DNA of 8,241 nt from Anaerolineae bacterium (GTDB taxonomy: Bacteria > Chloroflexota > Anaerolineae > 4572-78 > J111). The translations under genes and the position numbers were made by a program. Location of the stretch: positions 1 to 8,241 of the forward strand of contig JAGRBY010000320.1 of assembly GCA_020433835.1 (NCBI GenBank), written 5' to 3'. This document shows positions 1 to 5,534 of this stretch, in pieces (the stretch's first letter is position 1; each line of letters begins with the position of its first letter). The notes below the pieces were generated by a model that had not been told where the DNA came from, did no database searches, and saw only the letters and a list, made by a program, of their open reading frames with translations.

Positions 1-36
1 GGGTTTTTGCTTTGTGCCCGCACGTTTTTAGCGAGA

Positions 37-84
37 ATCCATTCGTTGGCCTTAAATGGATGCCCGATAAAAACATTCGGGCAT
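37..84. repeat. Two adjacent, slightly overlapping inverted repeats in the left intergenic end
   Basis: The first inverted repeat pairs ATCCATT (37-43) with AATGGAT (55-61). The second pairs ATGCCCGA (60-67) with TCGGGCAT (77-84) around a 9-base loop. The two share bases 60-61, so both stems cannot form fully at once. Neither is followed by a convincing T-run on either strand, so I do not call an intrinsic terminator, although the position is 3' of the leftward HTH-citrate synthase gene (stop at 150-152). They could be a mobile palindromic repeat, a processing signal or a weak terminator. The rest of 1-149 holds no gene I can support. Confidence 0.45.
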
Positions 85-149
85 GACGGCTGAGTAGTTA
101 CCCTTATAGTATCTTAATTTTCCTATAAGCCGTACACGACCGCAACGGT

Positions 150-1394
150 TTAATCTCCGTTTCCATTTTTCCGCACCTGGGGTAATTCACCCACATACCG
201 CGCCCGAGGCCGGATGATGCGATCAAGCTGGTATTGCTCGATGATGTGTCCGATCCAGCCGATGGTTCGCCCTAAAGCAAACAGAGCAATCGGCGCACCC
301 GACGGCAGGTTGAGCGCACGGGCCAACACCGTCAGCCCAAAGTCAATGTTAGGCTGCTCGCCAATTAGGGCCAATGTCGATTCGACAATGGCTTGAGCTA
401 AGTCAACCGCCGGAGAATGAGAATAGTGGCTGGTCAATAATTCCAGCAAGAATTGGGCACGCGGATCGCCGGCAGGGTAGAGAGGATGACCGAAACCGGG
501 TATCGACTCGCCCCGCTTGAGGCGAGCTGCAACAGCCACCCGCACCGCGTTGGATACCTGCGCCTCATTCAAAAAAGCCTCAACGCGCTCGGTGCTGCGG
601 CCATGCTTAACGCCTTGTAACGCGGCCAACCCGGCGGTGACAGCCTGATAAGGCGTCGCTCCCGCCGAGGCCACACAATGGGCTGTAAATGAGGAAACAT
701 TTAACTCGTGGTCAGCGCACAAAATAAGGGCGGCATTTATGAGAGTAGCCGCCTGCGGATCATCAGCCGCCCAGCGCTGCTGCAATTGGGCGGCGATATC
801 CTTCTGCGGCGTAATGCCATCAACAGCCAAAGTCACCAACAAATGAAGAATTCTGGCCCCGGTCTGTGCCACCGCTTCGGCTCGGAGATCATAGGCCGCC
901 AGGTCATCGACACCGGCCAGCGGCAGCAAAATTTGAAATTTTTCAACCGGCGGCAAGTTGCCCACCTGGAGCGCGATGGCCTGAAGCTGCGGTGCAAATG
1001 GTTCGCTCGCCGGTTCCATCAGCCCACCGACCGGAGATGCTAAATCACCGGCCCAAATCAGCGCTGCCACGGCCTCAACCGGTTGGCATTTAGCCAATTC
1101 AACGGCATCCAAACCCCGATAGTACAGCCGGTTATCAACAATAAGCGTTATCGCCGACTCCATCAAGGGTGTTCCCCAATGAAGGACGTCCTCGACCGCC
1201 TTAATCGGATCACGCCGCTGCTCCTTGCGTGCCTTCAGCTTATCGATATCCTCACGGCGATAGCGATGCGTACGCTTCGACTCATCGGCTACTTCCGAAC
1301 GAATAAGACCCCGACTGACGTATGAATATAAGGTTGAGACCGTAATATCCAGTTCCGTGGCCGCCTCTTGAGCGGTGAGATAGCTGCTGTTCAT
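150..1394 (-). CDS. Citrate synthase-family protein with N-terminal MerR/excisionase-like HTH domain
   Basis: This 414-residue protein begins with a helix-turn-helix of the MerR/excisionase type (about residues 5-50: LTAQEAATELDITVSTLYSYVSRGLI, here split as LTAQEAATELDI then TVSTLYSYVSRGLI, followed by a basic HRYRREDIDKLK wing). A citrate synthase fold follows from about residue 65 to 405. The catalytic triad looks intact: His264 in VKHGR, His303 in GFGHPLY, and Asp351 in NIDFGL. The substrate-contact stretch DHELN (229-232 region) and an Arg-rich RIIRPRARYVG end are also present. The normal reaction would be acetyl-CoA plus oxaloacetate (or propionyl-CoA, giving methylcitrate). The LHGG motif is altered to KHGR, so activity or substrate may differ. 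The ATG start is supported by AGAGG six bases upstream. It is divergent from the second citrate synthase gene across a palindrome-rich spacer. I infer a bifunctional or purely sensory metabolite-responsive DNA-binding protein; the domain calls are strong, the regulatory role is a hypothesis. Confidence 0.9.
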   Translation of the reverse strand: MNSSYLTAQEAATELDITVSTLYSYVSRGLIRSEVADESKRTHRYRREDIDKLKARKEQRRDPIKAVEDVLHWGTPLMESAITLIVDNRLYYRGLDAVELAKCQPVEAVAALIWAGDLASPVGGLMEPASEPFAPQLQAIALQVGNLPPVEKFQILLPLAGVDDLAAYDLRAEAVAQTGARILHLLVTLAVDGITPQKDIAAQLQQRWAADDPQAATLINAALILCADHELNVSSFTAHCVASAGATPYQAVTAGLAALQGVKHGRSTERVEAFLNEAQVSNAVRVAVAARLKRGESIPGFGHPLYPAGDPRAQFLLELLTSHYSHSPAVDLAQAIVESTLALIGEQPNIDFGLTVLARALNLPSGAPIALFALGRTIGWIGHIIEQYQLDRIIRPRARYVGELPQVRKNGNGD

Positions 1395-1475
1395 CCTAAA
1401 CCTCTACTTTCAGTGCAGTTGCAAAAAGCTATAGCCTATACAAACGACACTACCAACAAAAATCTACATTCTCTT

Positions 1476-1504
1476 ATCATACAACATATTGATTATGAAA
1501 TCAA
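1476..1504 (-). promoter_or_regulatory. Predicted promoter of the HTH-citrate synthase gene
   Basis: Reading the minus strand, TTGATT (1504-1499) serves as a -35, followed by a 17-base spacer and TATGAT (1481-1476) as a -10. These match the sigma70 consensus at 4 of 6 and 5 of 6 bases. Transcription would start near 1469, leaving a leader of about 75 bases. The -35 and spacer lie inside the inverted repeat at 1486-1507, so a protein bound there would affect this promoter directly. Confidence 0.5.
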
Positions 1505-1507
1505 TAT
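1486..1507. promoter_or_regulatory. Operator-like inverted repeat 1 (ATATTGAT-N6-ATCAATAT)
   Basis: This is a perfect inverted repeat with 8-bp arms, ATATTGAT at 1486-1493 and ATCAATAT at 1500-1507, around a 6-base centre. It covers the -35 and spacer of the leftward promoter and touches the first base of the TTGACA -35 of the rightward promoter. It is the natural candidate site for the dimeric HTH protein encoded next door, since MerR-class proteins bind inverted repeats in divergent spacers. The repeat is directly seen; the binding partner is inferred. Confidence 0.6.
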
Positions 1508-1535
1508 TGACAACACAAACGTGTTTCGCTATATT
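1507..1535 (+). promoter_or_regulatory. Predicted promoter of the citrate synthase gene at 1589
   Basis: A perfect -35 hexamer TTGACA (1507-1512) is followed by exactly 17 bases and TATATT (1530-1535; 5 of 6 to TATAAT). Transcription should begin near 1542. Inverted repeat 2 then lies in the early transcribed region, where bound protein could block initiation or escape, while repeat 1 abuts the -35. Confidence 0.65.
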
Positions 1536-1548
1536 GTTGATCATATCA

Positions 1549-1568
1549 ATATTGATAATTAAATCAAT
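1549..1568. promoter_or_regulatory. Operator-like inverted repeat 2 (ATATTGAT-N6-ATCAAT)
   Basis: This is a second copy of the same architecture: ATATTGAT at 1549-1556, a 6-base centre, and ATCAAT at 1563-1568. It is displaced by exactly 63 bp from repeat 1, about six B-DNA turns. It overlaps a perfect 12-bp palindrome ATCAATATTGAT (1545-1556) and a TTGAT-CAT-ATCAA repeat (1537-1549). It sits just downstream of the predicted start of the rightward promoter and upstream of the AAGGA ribosome binding site at 1575-1579. Confidence 0.55.
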
Positions 1569-1588
1569 GTAAAAAAGGATGATGACAT

Positions 1589-2743
1589 ATGAGTATAGCA
1601 AATGGTTCAATCAAAGCAGGTCTGGAAGGCGTCGTTGCCGCTGAAACGCGACTTAGTCGGGTTGATGGTCAAGCCGGAAAACTTACAATTGCCGGATTTC
1701 CCGTTCAAGAATTAGCAACCAAAGCCACGTTTGAAGAAACTGTCTATCTGTTATGGCACGATACCCTGCCTGATAGCAATACACTGGCTAATTTCCGCCA
1801 AGCCTTGGCCGAGCGGCGCACGCTGCCGGAAGCGACTGTCGATCTATTGAGGGCCGCGGCCAAATTAGATGTATCAACTATGGATGCCCTGCGGATGGCA
1901 GCAGGCTCGCTGAGCCTGGGTGCTCCGGATAAAAACCCCAGTGGGGATCCGGAACGTGATGCGCTTATCTTGGTTGCTGCCTTTCCAACGATTGTCGCCG
2001 CTTATTGGCGATTGCGCCAAGGGCAAGATCCCGTTTCGCCGCGCGACGATTTAGGCCACACAGCGAATTATCTCTACATGCTCTTTAATGAGGTACCAAG
2101 CACCGAACGCACGCGCGGCCTGGAAACGTATCTGAACACGGTGGTCGACCACGGTTTTAACGCCTCCACCTTCACCGGGCGAGTCATTATCGCCACCCAG
2201 TCGGATATGATTTCGGCCATTGTGGGCGCACTGGGTGCGCTAAAAGGACCGCTGCACGGCGGAGCACCGGGGCCGGCGTTGGATATGGTTTTTGAAATTG
2301 GGGCGGTCGATAAAGCGGAGGCTTATATCCGGCAAAAAATCGAGCGAGGCGAACGGCTGATGGGCTTTGGGCACCGTGTCTATAAAGTTCGCGATCCACG
2401 GGCCGATGTTTTGGCTACGGCGGCAAAACGGTTCTACGAAACCGACGGGAACATGGAACTCTATAATCTGGTGACCGGTATCGAAGAAATTGCCGTCAGA
2501 CTTTTGGCAGCATACAAACCGGGGCGCAATTTAGACACGAATGTAGAGTTTTATACAGCCCTCTTGCTGCACGGGTTAGGCTTAACAACGGCACTCTTTA
2601 CGCCCACCTTTGCCGTCGGTCGAGTCGGTGGCTGGACAGCCCACGCTTTCGAACAGCAGCGCGAGGGGCGGCTCATCCGGCCTCAATCCCTCTACGTCGG
2701 GGCAGAAGATCGACGCTGGCCCGAACCTGCGCCCATTCTTTAG
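1589..2743 (+). CDS. Citrate synthase / 2-methylcitrate synthase
   Basis: This 384-residue type-II-like small citrate synthase condenses acetyl-CoA (or propionyl-CoA) with oxaloacetate in the TCA or methylcitrate cycle, in the cytosol. Family landmarks are the opening GLEGVVAAETRLSRVDG, DHGFNASTFTGR (187-198), PLHGGAP with catalytic His223, GFGHRVYKVRDPRA with catalytic His262, and a C-terminal RLIRPQSLYVG. The third catalytic position reads NVEFY: Glu320 stands where classical enzymes have NVDFY. Length is typical for the family. The ATG is preceded by AAGGA nine bases upstream. Its gene is divergent from the HTH-fused paralogue and probably controlled from the shared operators. Sequence alone does not settle citrate versus methylcitrate synthase, so I give no gene symbol. 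Confidence 0.93.
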   Translation: MSIANGSIKAGLEGVVAAETRLSRVDGQAGKLTIAGFPVQELATKATFEETVYLLWHDTLPDSNTLANFRQALAERRTLPEATVDLLRAAAKLDVSTMDALRMAAGSLSLGAPDKNPSGDPERDALILVAAFPTIVAAYWRLRQGQDPVSPRDDLGHTANYLYMLFNEVPSTERTRGLETYLNTVVDHGFNASTFTGRVIIATQSDMISAIVGALGALKGPLHGGAPGPALDMVFEIGAVDKAEAYIRQKIERGERLMGFGHRVYKVRDPRADVLATAAKRFYETDGNMELYNLVTGIEEIAVRLLAAYKPGRNLDTNVEFYTALLLHGLGLTTALFTPTFAVGRVGGWTAHAFEQQREGRLIRPQSLYVGAEDRRWPEPAPIL

Positions 2744-2752
2744 AAACAACAA

Positions 2753-2795
2753 GCCACGAATTACCCCTCGCTTATCAGCTTAGGTAATTCGTGGC
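2753..2795. terminator. Bidirectional hairpin terminator between convergent genes
   Basis: A perfect 13-bp inverted repeat, GCCACGAATTACC (2753-2765) with GGTAATTCGTGGC (2783-2795), encloses a 17-base loop. It begins 10 bases after the citrate synthase stop and ends 5 bases before the kinase stop. On the minus strand it is followed by a T-rich TTGTTGTTT, so it should work best for the kinase transcript. On the plus strand the tail is only weakly T-rich. Confidence 0.7.
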
Positions 2796-2800
2796 GATGT

Positions 2801-4903
2801 TTATGGTGCCCAGACAGGTTGGGTATCTTCGGCCGGGTGGCGGGTTACGTTGATAACGTTGCTGCCGTCAAGGTTCATTACATAAATATCTGAATTGCCG
2901 GTGCGATTGCTGGTAAAGGCCAGTTGTGTCCCATCCGGCGACCAGGTCGGTTGGCGATCATCGGCGGGATGGTTGGTTAGCCGAACGCCATTGCTGCCGT
3001 CGATATCAATTATGTAAATCTCCCAGTTGCCCTCGCCGTTTGAGGCAAACGCCAAGCGCTGGCCATCGGGTGACCAGGCCGGCTCGATTTCGTCGGCGGA
3101 TGAACTGAGCACGCGCCGTAAGTTATCGCCGGTAGCGTTCAAGGTAAAGATATCGACATTATTATCAAAAGCCACTTGCAGGCCATCAGGCGACCAAGCC
3201 GAACGATACCCAACGCCGGGCGTCAGCCGCATACTTTGCCCTGTCTCAATCTCGAACAGCGAAATGTAATTATCGACAGCGGCAAGCGCTAAATGCTCGC
3301 CATCGGGCGACCAGGCCGGATCGCCCGCCTGGGTAGTTAAACCTGTTATGGGGCCACCGCTGGCGGAAACGGTGCGAATCGAGCTGTTAATAATTTCAGG
3401 GCTTTCGGTGATGTTGGTCACCGCAAAAGCCAATTGTTGTCCATCGGGCGACCAGGTGGGCGATGTCTCATGCCAATCGTTGGTTTTGGTCAGGTTAAGC
3501 AGTTCACCGCCATCGAGATTGGTCACAAAAATATCGTTGCTACCGGCTCGATTGGAGACAAACGCAATGCGCTGAGACCGTGGGGTCGCGCTGGGTAATA
3601 TGGCCGTAGGTGTGGCTGGTGTGCGCGTAGGTGCGATAGCAGCCGCCGTCGGAGAGAACGTGGGCGTTGGGGTCGACGGGATGGGTGTGGCTGTTGGAGA
3701 AAGCGTTGGTGTCTCGGTGGGGCGAGCCAATTCTATTTGAAGTTGCGTTTGGCTGGTAGCCGTAGCCGCCAGAGAAACCAACGTGGCGGCTAAATCCGGC
3801 CCGGTATTATCGATCGCTCCGGCCTGGGCCTGAGCGGTTGCTGACGCAACCAAAGCGATAAGCAAAGCCTCCGTATCCGAGGTATTATCGCCACGGCCTT
3901 GCCCCACAATGAAAGCGGTTACACTGGAAGCCATAACCAGAGCCAATCCAGCCAAAACAAACCACCACCACATCGGGCGCTGGCGTTCTATCGGTGCTGT
4001 TGGCGGCAAAGCGACAGGCACCGGTTCGGTCATACGCATTTGGGAGGTAAGTTGCGCCGTATCATCCTTAGGCCGCCGACTCGACACACCGTTGCCGGCC
4101 AAAATTGCCTTCAGATCGCGCATCCAATCCACCACCGCCTCAGGCCGATCTTGCTGACGCAGATGCATAGCCTGTTCGATGGCGTCAGAAACCTGCCGAC
4201 TCAACCTTCGATTGACGGCGCGAGCGGGTCTAAAAACCTCAGCATTCGACAAAAGACTGATGCTATCGGGCGGATATTCGCCGGTTAGGACAGCATAAAG
4301 AGTCGCCCCCAAACTATAAACATCGGATCGGGGTGTTGTGCCGACACCGCCATACTGCTCGGGTGGCGAGAAGCCGGGTGTAGCGGCTTGGGCGCCGGTA
4401 TAGGTGCGCCCATCGGCGGTAATGACCTTGGCAATACCAAAGTCAACCAGCACCGCTCGACCATCGGGTGTAATTTTGATATTCTGTGGCTTAATATCAC
4501 GATGGAGGATCGGCGGGTCCTGGCGATGAAGATAGCTGACCGCATCGCAGACCTGCAAAATATACCCCAGGGTTATACGCTCGTCGAGCGGTCCACCATT
4601 GGCCTCGACGAGGTCCCATAAGTCGCGTCCCTCGATGAAATCCATAACCAGATACTGCTGCTGGTTAAATGTAAAATGATCGCTAACACGTGGCAAATTC
4701 GAATGTTGCAATCGCGCTAAAATAAGGGCTTCTTGTTCAAACTGCTGAATAGCTTGAGGCGTCTGTAAAAAATTCTCCTTAATGGCAACAGCAACCTGAA
4801 GCTTGGTATCGAAAGCCTTGTAAATTGTCCCCATCCCTCCCTGAGAAAGCAGTTTGTCCAGGCGGTATCGCCCCTCTAAAAAGGTGCCTTCAGGTAGGGT
4901 CAA
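2801..4903 (-). CDS. Transmembrane Ser/Thr protein kinase with TolB/WD40-like propeller domain
   Basis: This 700-residue Hanks-type kinase phosphorylates Ser/Thr on unknown partners. The kinase domain (about 13-268) has a Gly-rich loop SQGGMGTIYKA (20-30), with Ser where GxGGMG normally starts. It also has catalytic Lys42 in AIKEN, helix-C Glu58, HRDIKPQN (134-141), DFG (154-156) and PPEQY in place of APE (180-184). A linker leads to one membrane segment (about 311-334). A Thr/Pro-rich stretch (about 394-442) follows, then a C-terminal propeller with five WSPDG motifs (starting at 484, 531, 570, 610 and 654) and a final WAP at the very end. The kinase should be cytoplasmic and the propeller outside, as a sensor or wall-associated domain. 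The TTG start is chosen because an in-frame TAA lies two codons upstream and GGAG sits nine bases before it. Gene order shows no obvious substrate. No clear sigma70 promoter was identified in 4904-5023. Confidence 0.92.
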   Translation of the reverse strand: MTLPEGTFLEGRYRLDKLLSQGGMGTIYKAFDTKLQVAVAIKENFLQTPQAIQQFEQEALILARLQHSNLPRVSDHFTFNQQQYLVMDFIEGRDLWDLVEANGGPLDERITLGYILQVCDAVSYLHRQDPPILHRDIKPQNIKITPDGRAVLVDFGIAKVITADGRTYTGAQAATPGFSPPEQYGGVGTTPRSDVYSLGATLYAVLTGEYPPDSISLLSNAEVFRPARAVNRRLSRQVSDAIEQAMHLRQQDRPEAVVDWMRDLKAILAGNGVSSRRPKDDTAQLTSQMRMTEPVPVALPPTAPIERQRPMWWWFVLAGLALVMASSVTAFIVGQGRGDNTSDTEALLIALVASATAQAQAGAIDNTGPDLAATLVSLAATATSQTQLQIELARPTETPTLSPTATPIPSTPTPTFSPTAAAIAPTRTPATPTAILPSATPRSQRIAFVSNRAGSNDIFVTNLDGGELLNLTKTNDWHETSPTWSPDGQQLAFAVTNITESPEIINSSIRTVSASGGPITGLTTQAGDPAWSPDGEHLALAAVDNYISLFEIETGQSMRLTPGVGYRSAWSPDGLQVAFDNNVDIFTLNATGDNLRRVLSSSADEIEPAWSPDGQRLAFASNGEGNWEIYIIDIDGSNGVRLTNHPADDRQPTWSPDGTQLAFTSNRTGNSDIYVMNLDGSNVINVTRHPAEDTQPVWAP
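2930..3454 (-). repeat. Five internal WSPDG-coding repeats in the kinase gene
   Basis: Near-identical coding repeats occur at 2930-2944, 3062-3076, 3182-3196, 3299-3313 and 3440-3454 (plus-strand form close to CCATCGGGCGACCA). They encode the conserved WSPDG of successive propeller blades. Spacing is 117 to 141 bases, about 39 to 47 residues per blade, as expected for PD40/TolB-type blades. A sixth, truncated WAP closes the protein. Confidence 0.85.
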
Positions 4904-4912
4904 AAGTTAATT

Positions 4913-4916
4913 CTCC
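4913..4916 (-). promoter_or_regulatory. Ribosome binding site setting the kinase TTG start
   Basis: The minus strand reads GGAG nine bases before TTG. An ATG overlaps this GGAG and is in frame, but it meets TAA after two further codons, so TTG at 4903-4901 is the first usable start. Confidence 0.6.
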
Positions 4917-5023
4917 ATGATAGTTAAACGTTGGCAAAGCGGATAATCTTGTGCAAGTCTGTATAATTTTACACGCAACCGCTAAAATTTATAGTAGGCT
5001 TTTTGTCCCTACGTATTACAACG

Positions 5024-5059
5024 AAAAAAGCTCACCTTGAGTTATTCAAGATGAGCTTT
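5024..5059 (-). terminator. Intrinsic terminator of the small membrane protein gene
   Basis: On the minus strand, a 14-bp stem (arms 5059-5046 and 5040-5027, with one G-T wobble) and 5-base loop are followed directly by six T residues (down to 5024). It lies 47 bases after the stop codon of the 51-residue gene and about 120 bases before the kinase start. The small gene and the kinase, though on the same strand, are therefore probably separate transcripts. The plus strand has no matching T-run. Confidence 0.85.
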
Positions 5060-5106
5060 AAGGTTATTTAAGAAAGAAGTTATTGAACCGATGTGTCTCG
5101 ATCGAC

Positions 5107-5262
5107 TTACATTTTTCTATAGTAAGGATCTTCATCCACAAAATACTGTTTCCACAGATTAGGGAAGATAGGCTTAATCAACGTACTGGCGTACCAGACC
5201 GAAGCAACGATTAAAACGTTGATGCTGAGTATGACAAAGGCGATATTGATAATATATTCCAT
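5107..5262 (-). CDS. Small single-pass membrane protein, unknown function (51 aa)
   Basis: This ATG-initiated frame of 51 residues starts MEYIINIAFVILSIN and ends DPYYRKM. Residues 4-26 form one uninterrupted hydrophobic helix without charged residues. The tail is aromatic and charged (KPIFPNLWKQYFVDEDPYYRK). Lys30 and Lys38 right after the helix suggest a cytoplasmic C terminus. There is no obvious cleavable signal. Support for a real gene is unusually complete for its size: AAGG seven bases before the ATG, an extended -10 promoter 44 bases upstream, and a strong intrinsic terminator after the stop. It lies between the kinase and the BTAD regulator and is divergent from the latter. I do not recognise the family. 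It could be a small subunit or regulator of a membrane complex, but no function can be assigned. Confidence 0.75.
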   Translation of the reverse strand: MEYIINIAFVILSINVLIVASVWYASTLIKPIFPNLWKQYFVDEDPYYRKM

Positions 5263-5305
5263 GGCTTAACCTTATTCTCTACCTCTATTAGCGAATTACG
5301 CTGTC

Positions 5306-5337
5306 ATTGTATCAGGCCAACGTCAAATGAACGTCAA
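5306..5337 (-). promoter_or_regulatory. Predicted promoter of the small membrane protein gene
   Basis: The minus strand has TGATACAAT, an extended -10 (hexamer at 5311-5306). Two TTGACG -35-like boxes lie upstream at 5337-5332 and 5326-5321. The distal one is 20 bases from the -10 hexamer, longer than ideal; the proximal one is too close (9 bases). The extended -10 may make up for the spacing, or an activator on the repeats may be needed. The expected start is near 5299, giving a leader of about 37 bases. Confidence 0.45.
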
Positions 5338-5338
5338 A
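5319..5338. repeat. Tandem 11-bp-period repeat AACGTCAAA-TG-AACGTCAAA
   Basis: AACGTCAAA occurs at 5319-5327 and again at 5330-5338, with starts exactly 11 bp apart. A degenerate third unit keeps the CGT in phase at 5343-5345. Direct repeats one helical turn apart are the binding format of OmpR/PhoB and SARP winged-helix proteins. The adjacent gene encodes a BTAD-type regulator, so this is a candidate operator for the small gene's promoter. Confidence 0.5.
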
Positions 5339-5369
5339 CGCCCGTTTATAGCACTAGGACTTTCCTACT

Positions 5370-5391
5370 ACTGAAAGCAAACTGAAAGCAA
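5370..5391. promoter_or_regulatory. Perfect 11-bp tandem repeat (ACTGAAAGCAA x2) at the regulator promoter
   Basis: ACTGAAAGCAA at 5370-5380 is repeated without change at 5381-5391. The repeat ends exactly 17 bases before the TATACT -10 at 5409-5414, so it fills the place of a -35 box, and AAGCAA there is a poor -35. This layout, 11-bp direct repeats replacing the -35, is the activator arrangement known for SARP and PhoB proteins. It suggests activated, possibly self-activated, transcription of the regulator gene. Confidence 0.55.
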
Positions 5392-5406
5392 AATCCTGAT
5401 AACCAT

Positions 5407-5419
5407 GTTATACTATAAC
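5407..5419 (+). promoter_or_regulatory. Predicted -10 region of the BTAD regulator gene, within a palindrome
   Basis: GTTATA-C-TATAAC is a perfect 13-bp palindrome that contains TATACT (5409-5414; 5 of 6 to consensus). Transcription would start near 5421 and leave a leader of about 115 bases before the TTG start. A second 13-bp palindrome of the same form, AGATAT-C-ATATCT, lies in that leader at 5482-5494. Confidence 0.45.
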
Positions 5420-5522
5420 AATAAATATCACTCTTTGGTCAAACTATTGGTTACAATTTTTCGGCCTTAACGTTCAAATAAAGATATCATATCTAAAACT
5501 TCTTAATCCCAATCCTCATTGC

Positions 5523-5527
5523 AGAGG
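5523..5527 (+). promoter_or_regulatory. Ribosome binding site setting the regulator TTG start
   Basis: AGAGG lies seven bases before TTG at 5535-5537. The frame is open upstream to a TAA at 5400-5402 but has no ATG there. The family's conserved N terminus (LSIQLLGPL) begins four residues after this TTG, which fixes the start. Confidence 0.65.
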
Positions 5528-5534
5528 TCGGATC

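Noticed and set aside
1..93. Plus-strand frames ending at the TGA codons at 82-84 and 91-93, as the 3' end of a gene left of the window
   Set aside because: Two different frames stay open over this short stretch and neither has recognisable domain sequence; the hairpins explain the DNA better. A truncated gene cannot be excluded.
1368..1562. Plus-strand 64-codon frame through the divergent spacer
   Set aside because: Its second half simply translates the ATCAAT/ATTGAT palindromes into Asn/Ile/Asp-rich sequence, it overlaps both predicted promoters and the start of the HTH-citrate synthase gene, and it has no family resemblance.
2187..2399. Minus-strand 70-codon frame inside the citrate synthase gene
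   Set aside because: It lies wholly within a well-conserved citrate synthase reading frame and has a composition typical of an antisense shadow.
4285..4545. Minus-strand 86-codon frame within the kinase gene
   Set aside because: It is an alternate-frame shadow of the kinase catalytic domain, with no ribosome binding site or known motif.
4962..4967. Perfect plus-strand TATAAT in the kinase upstream region, possibly driving a small RNA ending at the 5027-5059 hairpin
   Set aside because: There is no -35 at a usable distance (TTGGCA is 25 bases away), no extended -10 TG in the right place, and the hairpin has its T-run only on the minus strand.
5435..5452. TTGGTC/TTGGTT direct repeat in the regulator leader
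   Set aside because: It is short, imperfect, has a 12-bp period and is not tied to any promoter element, so chance is a sufficient explanation.
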